Positions 1 through 7,635 of a stretch of DNA of 11,863 nucleotides are shown piece after piece. The stretch comes from an uncultured Anaerolineae bacterium. Lineage in GTDB: Bacteria; Chloroflexota; Anaerolineae; Anaerolineales; UBA4823. Both the position numbers and the translations under genes were made by a program. The notes below the pieces were generated by a model. It ran no database searches, was not told the DNA's origin, and saw only the letters and a program-made list of their open reading frames with translations. Position 1 is the first letter of the stretch. Each line of letters starts with the position of its first letter. The stretch covers positions 1 through 11,863 of the forward strand of contig CAKZNJ010000533.1 in assembly GCA_937129505.1 (NCBI GenBank), read 5' to 3'.

Positions 1-3000
1 CGCGGTCTGGTCGATGAACCGATTAACATCCGTGCCCTGAAACGTTTTGTCACCGATAAAGTGTATGCTGAGCCGCGACAGCCAGTCGAGCCAGCTCCAA
101 GACTTTACCCTCAACAGGTGGCAATCATAGGGGCTGGTCCTTGCGGTTTGACAGCAGCCCAGGATCTGGTAAAGGCCGGTTATGGGGTGACCATCTTTGA
201 AGCGATGCCCGTTGCAGGAGGAATGTTGCGCTTGGGCGTTCCAGAGTACCGCTTGCCCACTTCGATTATTGAGCGGGAAGTCCAGGATATTTTGGACTTA
301 GGGGTTGAACTGCGCTTGAACACCCAGGTTAATAATCTGGATGATGTTTTTGCGGAGGGTTTTGACGCCGTCCTAATTGCGGTTGGCGCCCATGAGGGCA
401 TTCGTTTGCGTATCCCTGGGGCAAATCTTGATGGAGTCTTGGTTAACACCCATTTTTTGAGAGATGTCCGTCTAGGTAAATACGTCAAGCGCAGCGAAGA
501 TGGAAAACCTCTTGAAGAGGGCAAATACCAGTTGGGGAAGAACGTTTTGGTATTGGGGGGTGGAAATGTCGCTATTGATTGTGCTCGGACTGCCGTCCGA
601 TTAGGGTCCAACGTGGCGCTGGCTTGCCTTGAGTCAAGGGAAACCATGCCGGCGCATCCCTGGGAGGTGGAAGCGGCTGAAGAAGAAGGGGTAAAAATCT
701 ACAATGACCTAACTTTCGAACAAATTTTAGCGGATGAGAATGGGCGGGCTTGTGGAGTCGAGTGTATGCGGGTGGCATCGTTTCATTTCGATGAAACGGG
801 GCGTCTGCACGTTGAGAAAATACCCCATTCAAATTTTGTCATTCCCTGTGATACGGTGATCTTTTCAGTGGGTCAGCGAGCAGGTTTAGCTTTTATCCCT
901 TCCGATGCAGGGGTTGGTATCACCCAAAAGCAGACGATCGCCATTAATCCCAACACCATGGCCGCCACTCGCCCCGGTGTGTTTGCTGCCGGTGATAGTG
1001 TTTCTGGTACTGCATTCGTCATCGAGGCAGTAGCCAGCGGTCATCGAGCTGCGGAGTCGATTTTGCGTTATCTTCAAGGAGAAGCGTTAGAGAAACCACC
1101 GAAGCCAGAGCTACCGGTAGTGCGCTTGAGCCAGCAAGAAATTGAAGACCGCCTTGCGCGTGGGGAACTGCACCATCAGGGGCGTGTACCCTTACCAGAA
1201 TTGCCCGCTGAGCAAAGAAGAGCATCTTTTGACGAAGTCGAAGGAGGCTATGATGATGATAGTGCTCAGGCTGAGGCAGCGCGCTGTTTGGCGTGCGGGG
1301 TTTGCTCTGAGTGTATGAGTTGTGTGTTTGCCTGCGGGGCGAAGGCAATCGACCATGATATGCCTCCTCGACAGAAGGAAGTTCAAGTCGGGGCAATGAT
1401 CCTCGCCCCAGGCTACGAAATCTACAGAGCTGAGCTTTCAGAAGAATACGGCTTTGGCAGGTATCCCAATGTTATTACTTCCCTGCAATACGAGCGTTTT
1501 CTTTCTGCCTCAGGGCCGACTTTTGGGCATCTAAAAAGGCCCTCGGATGGACAGCAACCAAAACGAATCGCATTCCTCCAGTGCGTTGGCTCGCGCGATC
1601 AAAGCCATGATTACTGTTCTGCCGTCTGTTGCATGTATGCGACCAAAGAAGCCATCATGACCAAAGAGCATCACCCAGAGATCGACATCCAAATTTTCAT
1701 GATGGACATGCGGGCGTTCTCAAAGGGGTACTGGGCATACTTTGAACGGGCTGAAAAGAGATATGGCGTGAAATATACCCGTTGTCGAATTAGCTCCGTA
1801 AAGGAAGATCCATTGACACATAACTTGTGGGTCACCTATCAGGAGCAAGATAACAGCCTGATAGCACGGGAGTTCGACTTGGTGGTTTTATCGGTTGGCA
1901 TGGAGATCTCAGAAGAGGTTCGGAGCCTGGGGAGAAGATTGGGTATTGAACTGGATCCGTATGGCTTTTGTCACACGGTCCATTTTAACCCCGTGCAGAC
2001 CACACGGCCAGGTATTTTTGCAGTGGGTCCCTTCCGAGAGCCGAAAGATATCCCCGAATCCGTTGTTGAAGCGAGCGGTGCAGCCGCTTGTGCTGCAGCG
2101 CAACTTAGCAATGCCCGCTTCCAACTGACCAGCGTTCCAGAGTTCCCGCCCGAACGCGATGTCAGCCAAGAAGAACCGCGCATTGGCGTTTTCGTGTGTC
2201 ACTGCGGTTCGAATATTGGGGGATATTTGGATGTGCCAGCAGTCACCGAATATGCTCGCCAACTACCGTACGTAGTCCATGCAGAAAATAATCTGTACAC
2301 TTGTTCACAGGATAGTATTCGCCATATCACCGAGCAAATCAAAGAATTGAAGCTAAATCGGGTGGTTGTTGCCTCCTGCACACCGCTGACCCACCAGCCG
2401 CTCTTCCAAGATGTATTGCGGGCGGCAGGTCTCAATCCTTACCTGTTTGAAATGGCGAATATCCGTAATCAATGTTCCTGGGTGCACTCCCATGACTGGG
2501 AAACGGCAACCGAAAAAGCTTGTCAGCTTGTCCACATGGCGGTTGCGAAAGCAGTGCATCTCACCCCCCAGAAAACAGTCGCTGTGCCAATTGAACACTG
2601 CGCCTTGGTAGTGGGAGGGGGTATTAGCGGCATGGCAGCGGCTTTGAATTTAGCTCAGCAAGGTTTCGAGGTGCATCTTATCGAAAAAGAGGCTGATTTA
2701 GGTGGCAATTTAAAACGTGTCTTTACGACTTACCGCATCAGTGAGGTGGACATCACAGAGACATCGCCCCAGAAGTTATTAGAGTACCATGTGCAGCAGA
2801 TTCAGAATCAACCTCGAATACACGTCCATACCCGCAGTCGGGTTGTGGATTTCAAGGGTTTTAGCGGCAACTTTGTAAGCAGGGTGGAGAACGAGGAAGG
2901 ACAACGCACAGAAATTCGACATGGGGTGACGATACTCGCCATCGGAGGGCAGGAGTATCGCGACTGCGAATATGGCTTGGGCAGTTATTCTGCTGTTATG

Positions 3001-3912
3001 ACGCAACTTGAATTAGAGGACAAGATTGCTCATCAGCCAGAACAAATCAACCAATGGAAATCGCTTGCCATGGTTTTGTGTGTCGGTCCTGCTGAGCAGT
3101 ATTGTAGTCGAATATGCTGCACTGTCGCTCTGAAGAATGCTGTTGCCTTAAAGGATATCAATCCCAACTTACAAGTGGTGATCTTCTATAAGGATATTCG
3201 AACCTATGGCTTCAAAGAGCGCCTGTATGCGAAGGCGCGAGAGAAGGGGATTCTCTTTATCCGTTACACGGATGAAGATCCTCCCCAAGTGATCGGGGAA
3301 AATGGAAGTGGAAAAGTGACCATTATAGCCAAAGATCATTCTTTGAACCGCAACATCCGCTTGCAAGTAGATGCATTGGCTTTATCCATGCCCATTGTAC
3401 CATCGGAAACCGCTCATGAAGTGTCGAAACTCTTCAAAGTACCCCTTGGGACGGAGGGATTCTTCCAAGAAGCGCATGTCAAATTGCGCCCTGTGGATGT
3501 CCCCACGGAGGGAATCTACATCGCCGGCATGGCACATTATCCAAAATTGGCGGATGAAAGCATCATCCAAGCTCAGGCAGCCGCTTCTCGAGCGGGAAGG
3601 ATTTTGAGTCAAAAAGCCATGGTTGCTGGCGGCAGGGTGGCAATTGTGGACTCCTTCAAATGCACTGCCTGTTTAACCTGCGTGCGGATTTGTCCTTTCA
3701 ATGTCCCTCAGATCAAATCAGACCTGATAGGGGTGGGCGGAATCCAAGGCGCAGCGTACATCGAAGCAGCTGTTTGTCAGGGTTGCGGCACCTGTGTAGC
3801 GGAATGCCCCGCTCAAGCGATTCAGTTGATGTATTTCACGGATACTCAAATTTTGGCGAAAATATCTGCTTTGTGCGAAGCTGAAGGTTGGCAAGAGTTA
3901 TGCCTAGCGTGA
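1..3912 (+). CDS. hdrA: Giant GltD-HdrA-HdrA fusion flavoprotein with ferredoxin domains (5' partial)
   Basis: The frame is open from base 1, and the first visible residues (DEPINIRALKRFV) match the end of the Fe-S domain that precedes GltD-like modules, so the true start lies upstream and the GTG at 61 is internal. By visible codon, the order is: FAD motif GAGPCG (44-49) and NAD(P)H-type motif GGGNVA (186-191), as in GltD/NfnB; six closely spaced cysteines (429-445); an HdrA signature C-x10-C-x3-CC (528-544); an HdrA N-terminal domain with CHCG (733-736) and cysteines 768, 793 and 825; a second FAD fold GGGISG (872-877); a second HdrA signature C-x7-C-x3-CC (1027-1040); and two [4Fe-4S] ferredoxin motifs (1221-1231, 1259-1269). 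HdrA is the electron-bifurcating flavoprotein of heterodisulfide reductase. Here it is probably the cytoplasmic core of a methylene-THF reductase complex, with a built-in NAD(P)H site. At 1303 visible residues it is about twice the length of ordinary HdrA. It overlaps the next gene. Electron partners are inferred. Confidence 0.9.
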   Translation, partial: RGLVDEPINIRALKRFVTDKVYAEPRQPVEPAPRLYPQQVAIIGAGPCGLTAAQDLVKAGYGVTIFEAMPVAGGMLRLGVPEYRLPTSIIEREVQDILDLGVELRLNTQVNNLDDVFAEGFDAVLIAVGAHEGIRLRIPGANLDGVLVNTHFLRDVRLGKYVKRSEDGKPLEEGKYQLGKNVLVLGGGNVAIDCARTAVRLGSNVALACLESRETMPAHPWEVEAAEEEGVKIYNDLTFEQILADENGRACGVECMRVASFHFDETGRLHVEKIPHSNFVIPCDTVIFSVGQRAGLAFIPSDAGVGITQKQTIAINPNTMAATRPGVFAAGDSVSGTAFVIEAVASGHRAAESILRYLQGEALEKPPKPELPVVRLSQQEIEDRLARGELHHQGRVPLPELPAEQRRASFDEVEGGYDDDSAQAEAARCLACGVCSECMSCVFACGAKAIDHDMPPRQKEVQVGAMILAPGYEIYRAELSEEYGFGRYPNVITSLQYERFLSASGPTFGHLKRPSDGQQPKRIAFLQCVGSRDQSHDYCSAVCCMYATKEAIMTKEHHPEIDIQIFMMDMRAFSKGYWAYFERAEKRYGVKYTRCRISSVKEDPLTHNLWVTYQEQDNSLIAREFDLVVLSVGMEISEEVRSLGRRLGIELDPYGFCHTVHFNPVQTTRPGIFAVGPFREPKDIPESVVEASGAAACAAAQLSNARFQLTSVPEFPPERDVSQEEPRIGVFVCHCGSNIGGYLDVPAVTEYARQLPYVVHAENNLYTCSQDSIRHITEQIKELKLNRVVVASCTPLTHQPLFQDVLRAAGLNPYLFEMANIRNQCSWVHSHDWETATEKACQLVHMAVAKAVHLTPQKTVAVPIEHCALVVGGGISGMAAALNLAQQGFEVHLIEKEADLGGNLKRVFTTYRISEVDITETSPQKLLEYHVQQIQNQPRIHVHTRSRVVDFKGFSGNFVSRVENEEGQRTEIRHGVTILAIGGQEYRDCEYGLGSYSAVMTQLELEDKIAHQPEQINQWKSLAMVLCVGPAEQYCSRICCTVALKNAVALKDINPNLQVVIFYKDIRTYGFKERLYAKAREKGILFIRYTDEDPPQVIGENGSGKVTIIAKDHSLNRNIRLQVDALALSMPIVPSETAHEVSKLFKVPLGTEGFFQEAHVKLRPVDVPTEGIYIAGMAHYPKLADESIIQAQAAASRAGRILSQKAMVAGGRVAIVDSFKCTACLTCVRICPFNVPQIKSDLIGVGGIQGAAYIEAAVCQGCGTCVAECPAQAIQLMYFTDTQILAKISALCEAEGWQELCLA

Positions 3913-4361
3913 ATTCGAATTATCAGATTGTTGCCTTTTGTTGCCAGTATTGTGCTTATGCAGCTGCTGACTTGGCGGGAGGGTTACGTTTGCAATATCC
4001 CCCGCAGGTCAAGATTATCCAAATCCCCTGTACTGGGAAAATGGATATCCTCTACGCTTTGCAATGTTTCGAGAAAGGGGTGGATGCCGTGATAGTAGCG
4101 GGTTGTATGCCCGGCGACTGCCACTTTTTAGAGGGGAACTACAATGCCATCCGCCGGGTGGAGCGGGTAAAAGACCTTCTAAGGACAATCGGTTTGGAAC
4201 CTGAGCGGATCAAGATGTATCATATCTCTTCATCGATGGCGAGTCAGTTTGTGTCTGCTATCGAAGAGATGCTCACCATGGTAGAAAAACTTGGTCCGAA
4301 CCCGCTGCGGTCTATTGATAAGGCAAAGCAAAAGGAAGCGATAAGCAAAGGAGCGGGTTGA
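3900..4361 (+). CDS. mvhD: MvhD/FlpD-like [2Fe-2S] electron-transfer subunit
   Basis: This 153-residue protein has the cysteine layout of the MvhD/FlpD family: Cys14, Cys15 and Cys18 (FCCQYC), Cys44 in IPCTGK, and Cys69/Cys74 in GCMPGDCH. In methanogens MvhD carries a [2Fe-2S] cluster and passes electrons from hydrogenase or formate dehydrogenase to HdrA. Here no hydrogenase gene is visible, so it more likely links the HdrA fusion to another partner or to HdrBC. I chose the ATG at 3900, with AAGAG just upstream, giving a 13-base overlap with the preceding gene. A GTG at 3909 that overlaps its stop codon (GTGA) is the alternative; the in-frame TTG at 3888 is less likely. The overlap suggests translational coupling and equal amounts of the two proteins. 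The short C-terminal tail after residue 135 is lysine-rich and probably not part of the fold. Confidence 0.9.
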   Translation: MPSVNSNYQIVAFCCQYCAYAAADLAGGLRLQYPPQVKIIQIPCTGKMDILYALQCFEKGVDAVIVAGCMPGDCHFLEGNYNAIRRVERVKDLLRTIGLEPERIKMYHISSSMASQFVSAIEEMLTMVEKLGPNPLRSIDKAKQKEAISKGAG

Positions 4362-4390
4362 AATGATAAGCCATACAACCCGAAAGGGTT
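4354..4390 (+). promoter_or_regulatory. Mutually exclusive short hairpins between mvhD and metV
   Basis: CAACCCG (4376-4382) can pair with CGGGTTG (4354-4360), which spans the end of mvhD including its stop codon. Alternatively AACCC (4377-4381) can pair with GGGTT (4386-4390) around a GAAA tetraloop. The two folds share the same arm, so only one can form at a time. Ribosomes finishing mvhD would cover the first arm and favour the tetraloop hairpin. This is the only sizeable gap (53 bases) among the core operon genes, so an RNA-processing or translation-tuning role is possible. Stems are only 5-7 bp and there is no T-run, so it is not a classical terminator. Confidence 0.35.
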
Positions 4391-4403
4391 CTTTGTTGAG
4401 TTT

Positions 4404-4412
4404 GGAGGTGAT
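4404..4412 (+). promoter_or_regulatory. Near-perfect Shine-Dalgarno site of metV
   Basis: GGAGGTGAT is a nine-base match to the 16S rRNA anti-Shine-Dalgarno sequence. Its GGAGG core ends six bases before the ATG at 4415. It fixes the metV start and suggests that translation of metV starts independently rather than by coupling to mvhD. Confidence 0.85.
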
Positions 4413-4414
4413 CG

Positions 4415-5095
4415 ATGATCGTTGCTGAACAAAAACCGTTTGAAGAGATCAAAAGCTTGATCGGGTCAGCCAAAAAAGTGCTGGTGGTTGGGTGCGGCAC
4501 TTGTGTCACCGTTTGTTTTGCAGGAGGGTCGCGCGAGGCAGCGATTTTGGCAACTTCCTTGCGAATGGCGTCGAAACTGGACGGTGATCCCAAAGAGGTC
4601 ACGGATGTAACCGTTCAACGCCAATGTGAGTGGGAGTACCTCGATACCATTGCCGAACAGGTAGGTGAGGCGGAGATTTTGCTTTCGCTGGGTTGCGGAA
4701 TTGGCGTGCAAGCGATAGCCGAACATTTTCCGAAGACATGGGTAGTACCCGGCTTGAACACCTCATTTTTGGGACTGCCTTCCGAGCAGGGGGTATGGGT
4801 AGAGCGGTGTGCGGCGTGTGGCGATTGCATTTTGGGGCTTACGGCAGGGGTGTGTCCGATAGCGCGTTGTTCGAAGTCATTATTAAACGGGCCATGCGGC
4901 GGTTCGCAGGAGGGTCATTGTGAAGTCAATGCTGAAATTCCGTGTGGTTGGCAATTAATCTACGACCGTTTGACCTCTTTAGGCAAAACGGAACTGCTCT
5001 ATGAAGTTCGTCCTCCAAAGAATTGGCGAACGTCGCGTGATGGAGGTCCGCGCAAAATCGTCCGACCCGACCTGCGCTTGAGCGAGGAGGAGTAA
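4415..5095 (+). CDS. metV: MetV, zinc/Fe-S partner subunit of methylenetetrahydrofolate reductase
   Basis: The 226-residue product matches the MetV / methylene-THF reductase C-terminal (zinc-binding) family. The N-terminal half contains VGCGTC followed by Cys34 (Cys27, Cys30, Cys34). The C-terminal half has a dense cysteine region: Cys132, Cys135, Cys138, Cys147, Cys152, Cys161 (in NGPCGG) and Cys169. In acetogens MetV pairs with MetF and links the flavin of MetF to the other redox subunits; family members bind zinc and Fe-S clusters. Which cysteines hold which metal cannot be read from the sequence. The start follows a near-perfect Shine-Dalgarno site. The stop is three bases before metF, so the two are surely co-translated and act together in the cytoplasm. 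No truncation or frameshift is visible. Confidence 0.92.
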   Translation: MIVAEQKPFEEIKSLIGSAKKVLVVGCGTCVTVCFAGGSREAAILATSLRMASKLDGDPKEVTDVTVQRQCEWEYLDTIAEQVGEAEILLSLGCGIGVQAIAEHFPKTWVVPGLNTSFLGLPSEQGVWVERCAACGDCILGLTAGVCPIARCSKSLLNGPCGGSQEGHCEVNAEIPCGWQLIYDRLTSLGKTELLYEVRPPKNWRTSRDGGPRKIVRPDLRLSEEE

Positions 5096-5098
5096 AAG

Positions 5099-6124
5099 AT
5101 GGTTGACCACTACGAATCAAACGGTTATTTGAGCGGCTCGAATTTGGAACGAGTCCTTAAAGCGGGTCATTTCGCAGTGACCGCGGAACTAGGCCCCCCT
5201 CAGAGTGCGGATGGTGAGGTCATCTGTAGAAAGGCGGCTTTACTGCGGGGTTATTGCGACGCGGTCAATATTACAGATAACCAGACTGCCATTGTGCGGA
5301 TGTCGAGTATAGGAGCAGGGGCAATTCTGGTCAGAGAAGGATTAGAACCGGTTATTCAAATGACCTGCCGGGATCGCAACCGCTTGGCGATTCAAAGCGA
5401 TCTTTTAGGAGCATACGCTTTGGGGATGCGGAATGTCCTCTGTCTCACCGGAGATCATCAGACCTTTGGTAACCACCCCGAGGCAAAGAATGTTTTTGAC
5501 ATTGACTCGGTGCAGATGATTCAACTGGTAAAGGGTTTGAGAGATGAGCGAACCTTTCAATGTGGCGATCCTCTCAAGGGATTAGAGCCCCGCTTTTTCA
5601 TCGGCGCGGCCGAATCTCCTTTTGCCGATCCGAAAGAATTTCGCCCATATAGATTGGGGAAGAAGATCAAAGCCGGAGCAAATTTCATCCAAACCCAATT
5701 GGTTTTTGACATACCGGCTTTCGAGGCATTCATGGAAAAGGTGCGTTTGTTGGGTTTGCACCAGCAGGCATACATTTTAGCCGGAGTGGGGCCGCTGAAA
5801 AGCCCGGCGATGGCAAAATACATGAAGGAGAGCGTACCGGGAATCTTAATACCGGATGAATTGATCCAACGACTTGATGAGGCTGGCAAACCCTGGGCAG
5901 GGAAGAGCAAGGATGAATTATCCAAGGAAGAGAAAAAAGCCCGCGCAGAAGCATGGAAACAAACAGGCATCCAAATCTGTACCGAGCTGATTCGAAAGAT
6001 TATGAACATTGAGGGTGTGGCTGGTGTACATATTATGGCAATTGAATGGGAAGAAGCCGTTGAGCCAATAGTCAAAGGGGCAGGTTTGTATCCGCGACCG
6101 GTGGTTGAGCCAATTGCGGCCTGA
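5099..6124 (+). CDS. metF: 5,10-methylenetetrahydrofolate reductase catalytic subunit MetF
   Basis: MetF reduces methylene-THF to methyl-THF, the last step of the methyl branch before methyl transfer, using a bound FAD in a TIM barrel. The 341-residue protein begins with the expected first strand (TAELGPP), in which Glu30 sits at the position of the catalytic glutamate of E. coli MetF. It continues with NITDNQTA, QMTCRDRNR and CLTGDHQ, whose Asp corresponds to the family's flavin-site aspartate. The ATG lies just behind a GAGGAGGAG purine run in the end of metV, with only three bases between genes. Bacterial MetF is usually nearer 290-300 residues. The extra length includes a lysine/glutamate-rich segment at about residues 264-289, before the final barrel elements, which may be a docking helix. 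With metV and Hdr genes adjacent, it is probably the methyl-branch enzyme rather than one for methionine synthesis. Confidence 0.95.
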   Translation: MVDHYESNGYLSGSNLERVLKAGHFAVTAELGPPQSADGEVICRKAALLRGYCDAVNITDNQTAIVRMSSIGAGAILVREGLEPVIQMTCRDRNRLAIQSDLLGAYALGMRNVLCLTGDHQTFGNHPEAKNVFDIDSVQMIQLVKGLRDERTFQCGDPLKGLEPRFFIGAAESPFADPKEFRPYRLGKKIKAGANFIQTQLVFDIPAFEAFMEKVRLLGLHQQAYILAGVGPLKSPAMAKYMKESVPGILIPDELIQRLDEAGKPWAGKSKDELSKEEKKARAEAWKQTGIQICTELIRKIMNIEGVAGVHIMAIEWEEAVEPIVKGAGLYPRPVVEPIAA

Positions 6125-6147
6125 AAGGGAGTAGAACGGAGCGCGTG

Positions 6148-7569
6148 ATGGAAAAAGAGAATTTGTCCAATCCGCCAATCGTCGAGATTCGACCTCATTT
6201 AGCCCAACGGGTTGAACAAGAGCTAGGGCATAATGTTTATCTGTGTTACCAATGTGTGAAATGTACTAGCGGTTGCCCGATGAGTGAATTCTTCGATTGG
6301 CAGCCCAATCAAATTATGCGCGCGTTGCAACTAGGACAGGAGGATATTGCCTTACACAGTAGGACGCCTTGGTTGTGTGCTGCCTGTCAGACGTGTACGA
6401 CCCGCTGTCCCCAAGGATTGGATATTAACGGCATTATGGAGTTCTTAACTCGCGAAGCGGTTGCTAGGGGGATCAAGCCACCAGCTCCTGAAGTGGCGAC
6501 CTTTAATCGCGCTTTCTTGCGCCAAGTCCATCTCTGGGGGCGCTTATATGAGCCGGGCTTGATGATTGAGCTGAAGTTATCGAATCTGCGCAGTTTATTC
6601 GAAGACATCGGCTTATACACGCGCATGTTGCGGAAGAGAAAGGTGGGCTTTTTCCCAAAAATGGTTCGTCCGCCGCGCCGACCAAAGGCACGCAGCGTTT
6701 TACCTCAAGCGATCGCTTATTACCCCGGTTGTTCGCTGCATTCCAGCGCAAAAGAATTTGACCAATCAGCCCGAGCAGTCTGTCGAGCGTTGGATTTGGA
6801 CATCTATGAACCGAACGGTTGGGTATGTTGCGGCTCTAGCGCTGCCCACCGAGCTGACCCTGAGGCTGCAGTCAAACTGCCATTAATAAACTTGAAGCTT
6901 TTTGAGCAGAGCGGATTTAGTGAGGTAACCATGCCTTGTGCCGCTTGTTATAACCGCCATCAGGCGGCTTTGTACGAGATCCGTCATCACCCTCAGACAC
7001 GACAAGCTATCGAAAAAGAATTGGAGTATCATTTTCAAGACTCAATTCGCGTGACAACGCTGGTGGAGGCAGTCTATAACCATGCGGGGACAACCAAAGT
7101 TGCAGAGCGAACCAAACAAAACCTCAAGGGCTTACGGGTGGCTTGTTATTATGGATGCCTTATGACACGTCCCCCTCATGTGACGGGGGCTCTCCATGTG
7201 GAGAATCCCACTGAAATGGAAAGTTTGTTGGCTGCAGCGGGCGCGCAAGTGATCGACTGGTCGTATAAGACAACCTGTTGTGGTGCTGCGCACTCGTTGA
7301 CGCGACCAGAGATTGTATGGCATCTCAGCTCAAATATCCTTATCGAAGCACAAAAGGCGGGTGCTGAAGTCCTTGCTGTGGCTTGCCCCCTGTGTCATAC
7401 GAACTTAGACGCCCGCCAATTTCAGATGGGGCTGGATAGATCCCTGCCTGTATTATATTTCACCCAGTTATTGGGCATTGCGTTTGATTTGTCACCGTCG
7501 CAAATTGGTTTGGAAAAGAATCTTACGGATCCATTTCCGCTCCTTCGCTCCAAAGGTTTAATCCAGTAA
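6148..7569 (+). CDS. hdrCB: Fused HdrC-HdrB heterodisulfide-reductase-like subunit
   Basis: This 473-residue protein joins two subunits that are separate in methanogens. Residues 33-43 and 77-87 carry the HdrC pair of C-x2-C-x2-C-x3-C motifs (CYQCVKC...CP and CAACQTC...CP) for two [4Fe-4S] clusters. Residues 190-420 hold two HdrB CCG domains: Cys195, CCG at 227-229, C-x2-C at 264/267; and Cys333/Cys337, CCG at 377-379, C-x2-C at 413/416. In methanogenic HdrB these bind two non-cubane [4Fe-4S] clusters that reduce CoM-S-S-CoB. No such disulfide is expected here, so the module probably relays electrons between the HdrA fusion and MetV/MetF. The ATG at 6148 sits six bases after CGGAG (6137-6141); the adjacent GTG at 6145 is only three bases away and less likely. 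The gap to metF is 23 bases. Confidence 0.92.
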   Translation: MEKENLSNPPIVEIRPHLAQRVEQELGHNVYLCYQCVKCTSGCPMSEFFDWQPNQIMRALQLGQEDIALHSRTPWLCAACQTCTTRCPQGLDINGIMEFLTREAVARGIKPPAPEVATFNRAFLRQVHLWGRLYEPGLMIELKLSNLRSLFEDIGLYTRMLRKRKVGFFPKMVRPPRRPKARSVLPQAIAYYPGCSLHSSAKEFDQSARAVCRALDLDIYEPNGWVCCGSSAAHRADPEAAVKLPLINLKLFEQSGFSEVTMPCAACYNRHQAALYEIRHHPQTRQAIEKELEYHFQDSIRVTTLVEAVYNHAGTTKVAERTKQNLKGLRVACYYGCLMTRPPHVTGALHVENPTEMESLLAAAGAQVIDWSYKTTCCGAAHSLTRPEIVWHLSSNILIEAQKAGAEVLAVACPLCHTNLDARQFQMGLDRSLPVLYFTQLLGIAFDLSPSQIGLEKNLTDPFPLLRSKGLIQ

Positions 7570-7601
7570 TCTCATTCGTTTTCGCCTGATGACCCATTTC
7601 G

Positions 7602-7630
7602 GCTTCTCCGCTACAGGCATTCCGGAGAGC
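7602..7630 (+). promoter_or_regulatory. Hairpin that hides the ribosome binding site of the next gene
   Basis: GCTTCTCCG (7602-7610) pairs with CGGAGAGC (7623-7630) as eight base pairs with one bulged T and a 12-base loop. The right arm contains GGAGAG, the only Shine-Dalgarno candidate for the ATG at 7636, so folding would block ribosome entry. It could lower expression relative to the reductase genes or respond to a factor. There is no T-run after it, so it is not a standard terminator. Function is inferred from the fold alone. Confidence 0.4.
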
Positions 7631-7635
7631 AAAAG

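Noticed and set aside
61..63. GTG at 61 as the start of the giant flavoprotein
   Set aside because: The frame is open to base 1 and the residues before 61 match the conserved region preceding GltD-like domains, so the gene starts upstream.
180..647. 155-codon open frame on the - strand
   Set aside because: It is antisense to the conserved GltD-like domain and resembles no protein family.
5557..6198. 213-codon open frame on the - strand
   Set aside because: It lies opposite metF, whose protein is clearly conserved; the antisense translation is rich in Ser/Pro/Arg with no recognisable motif.
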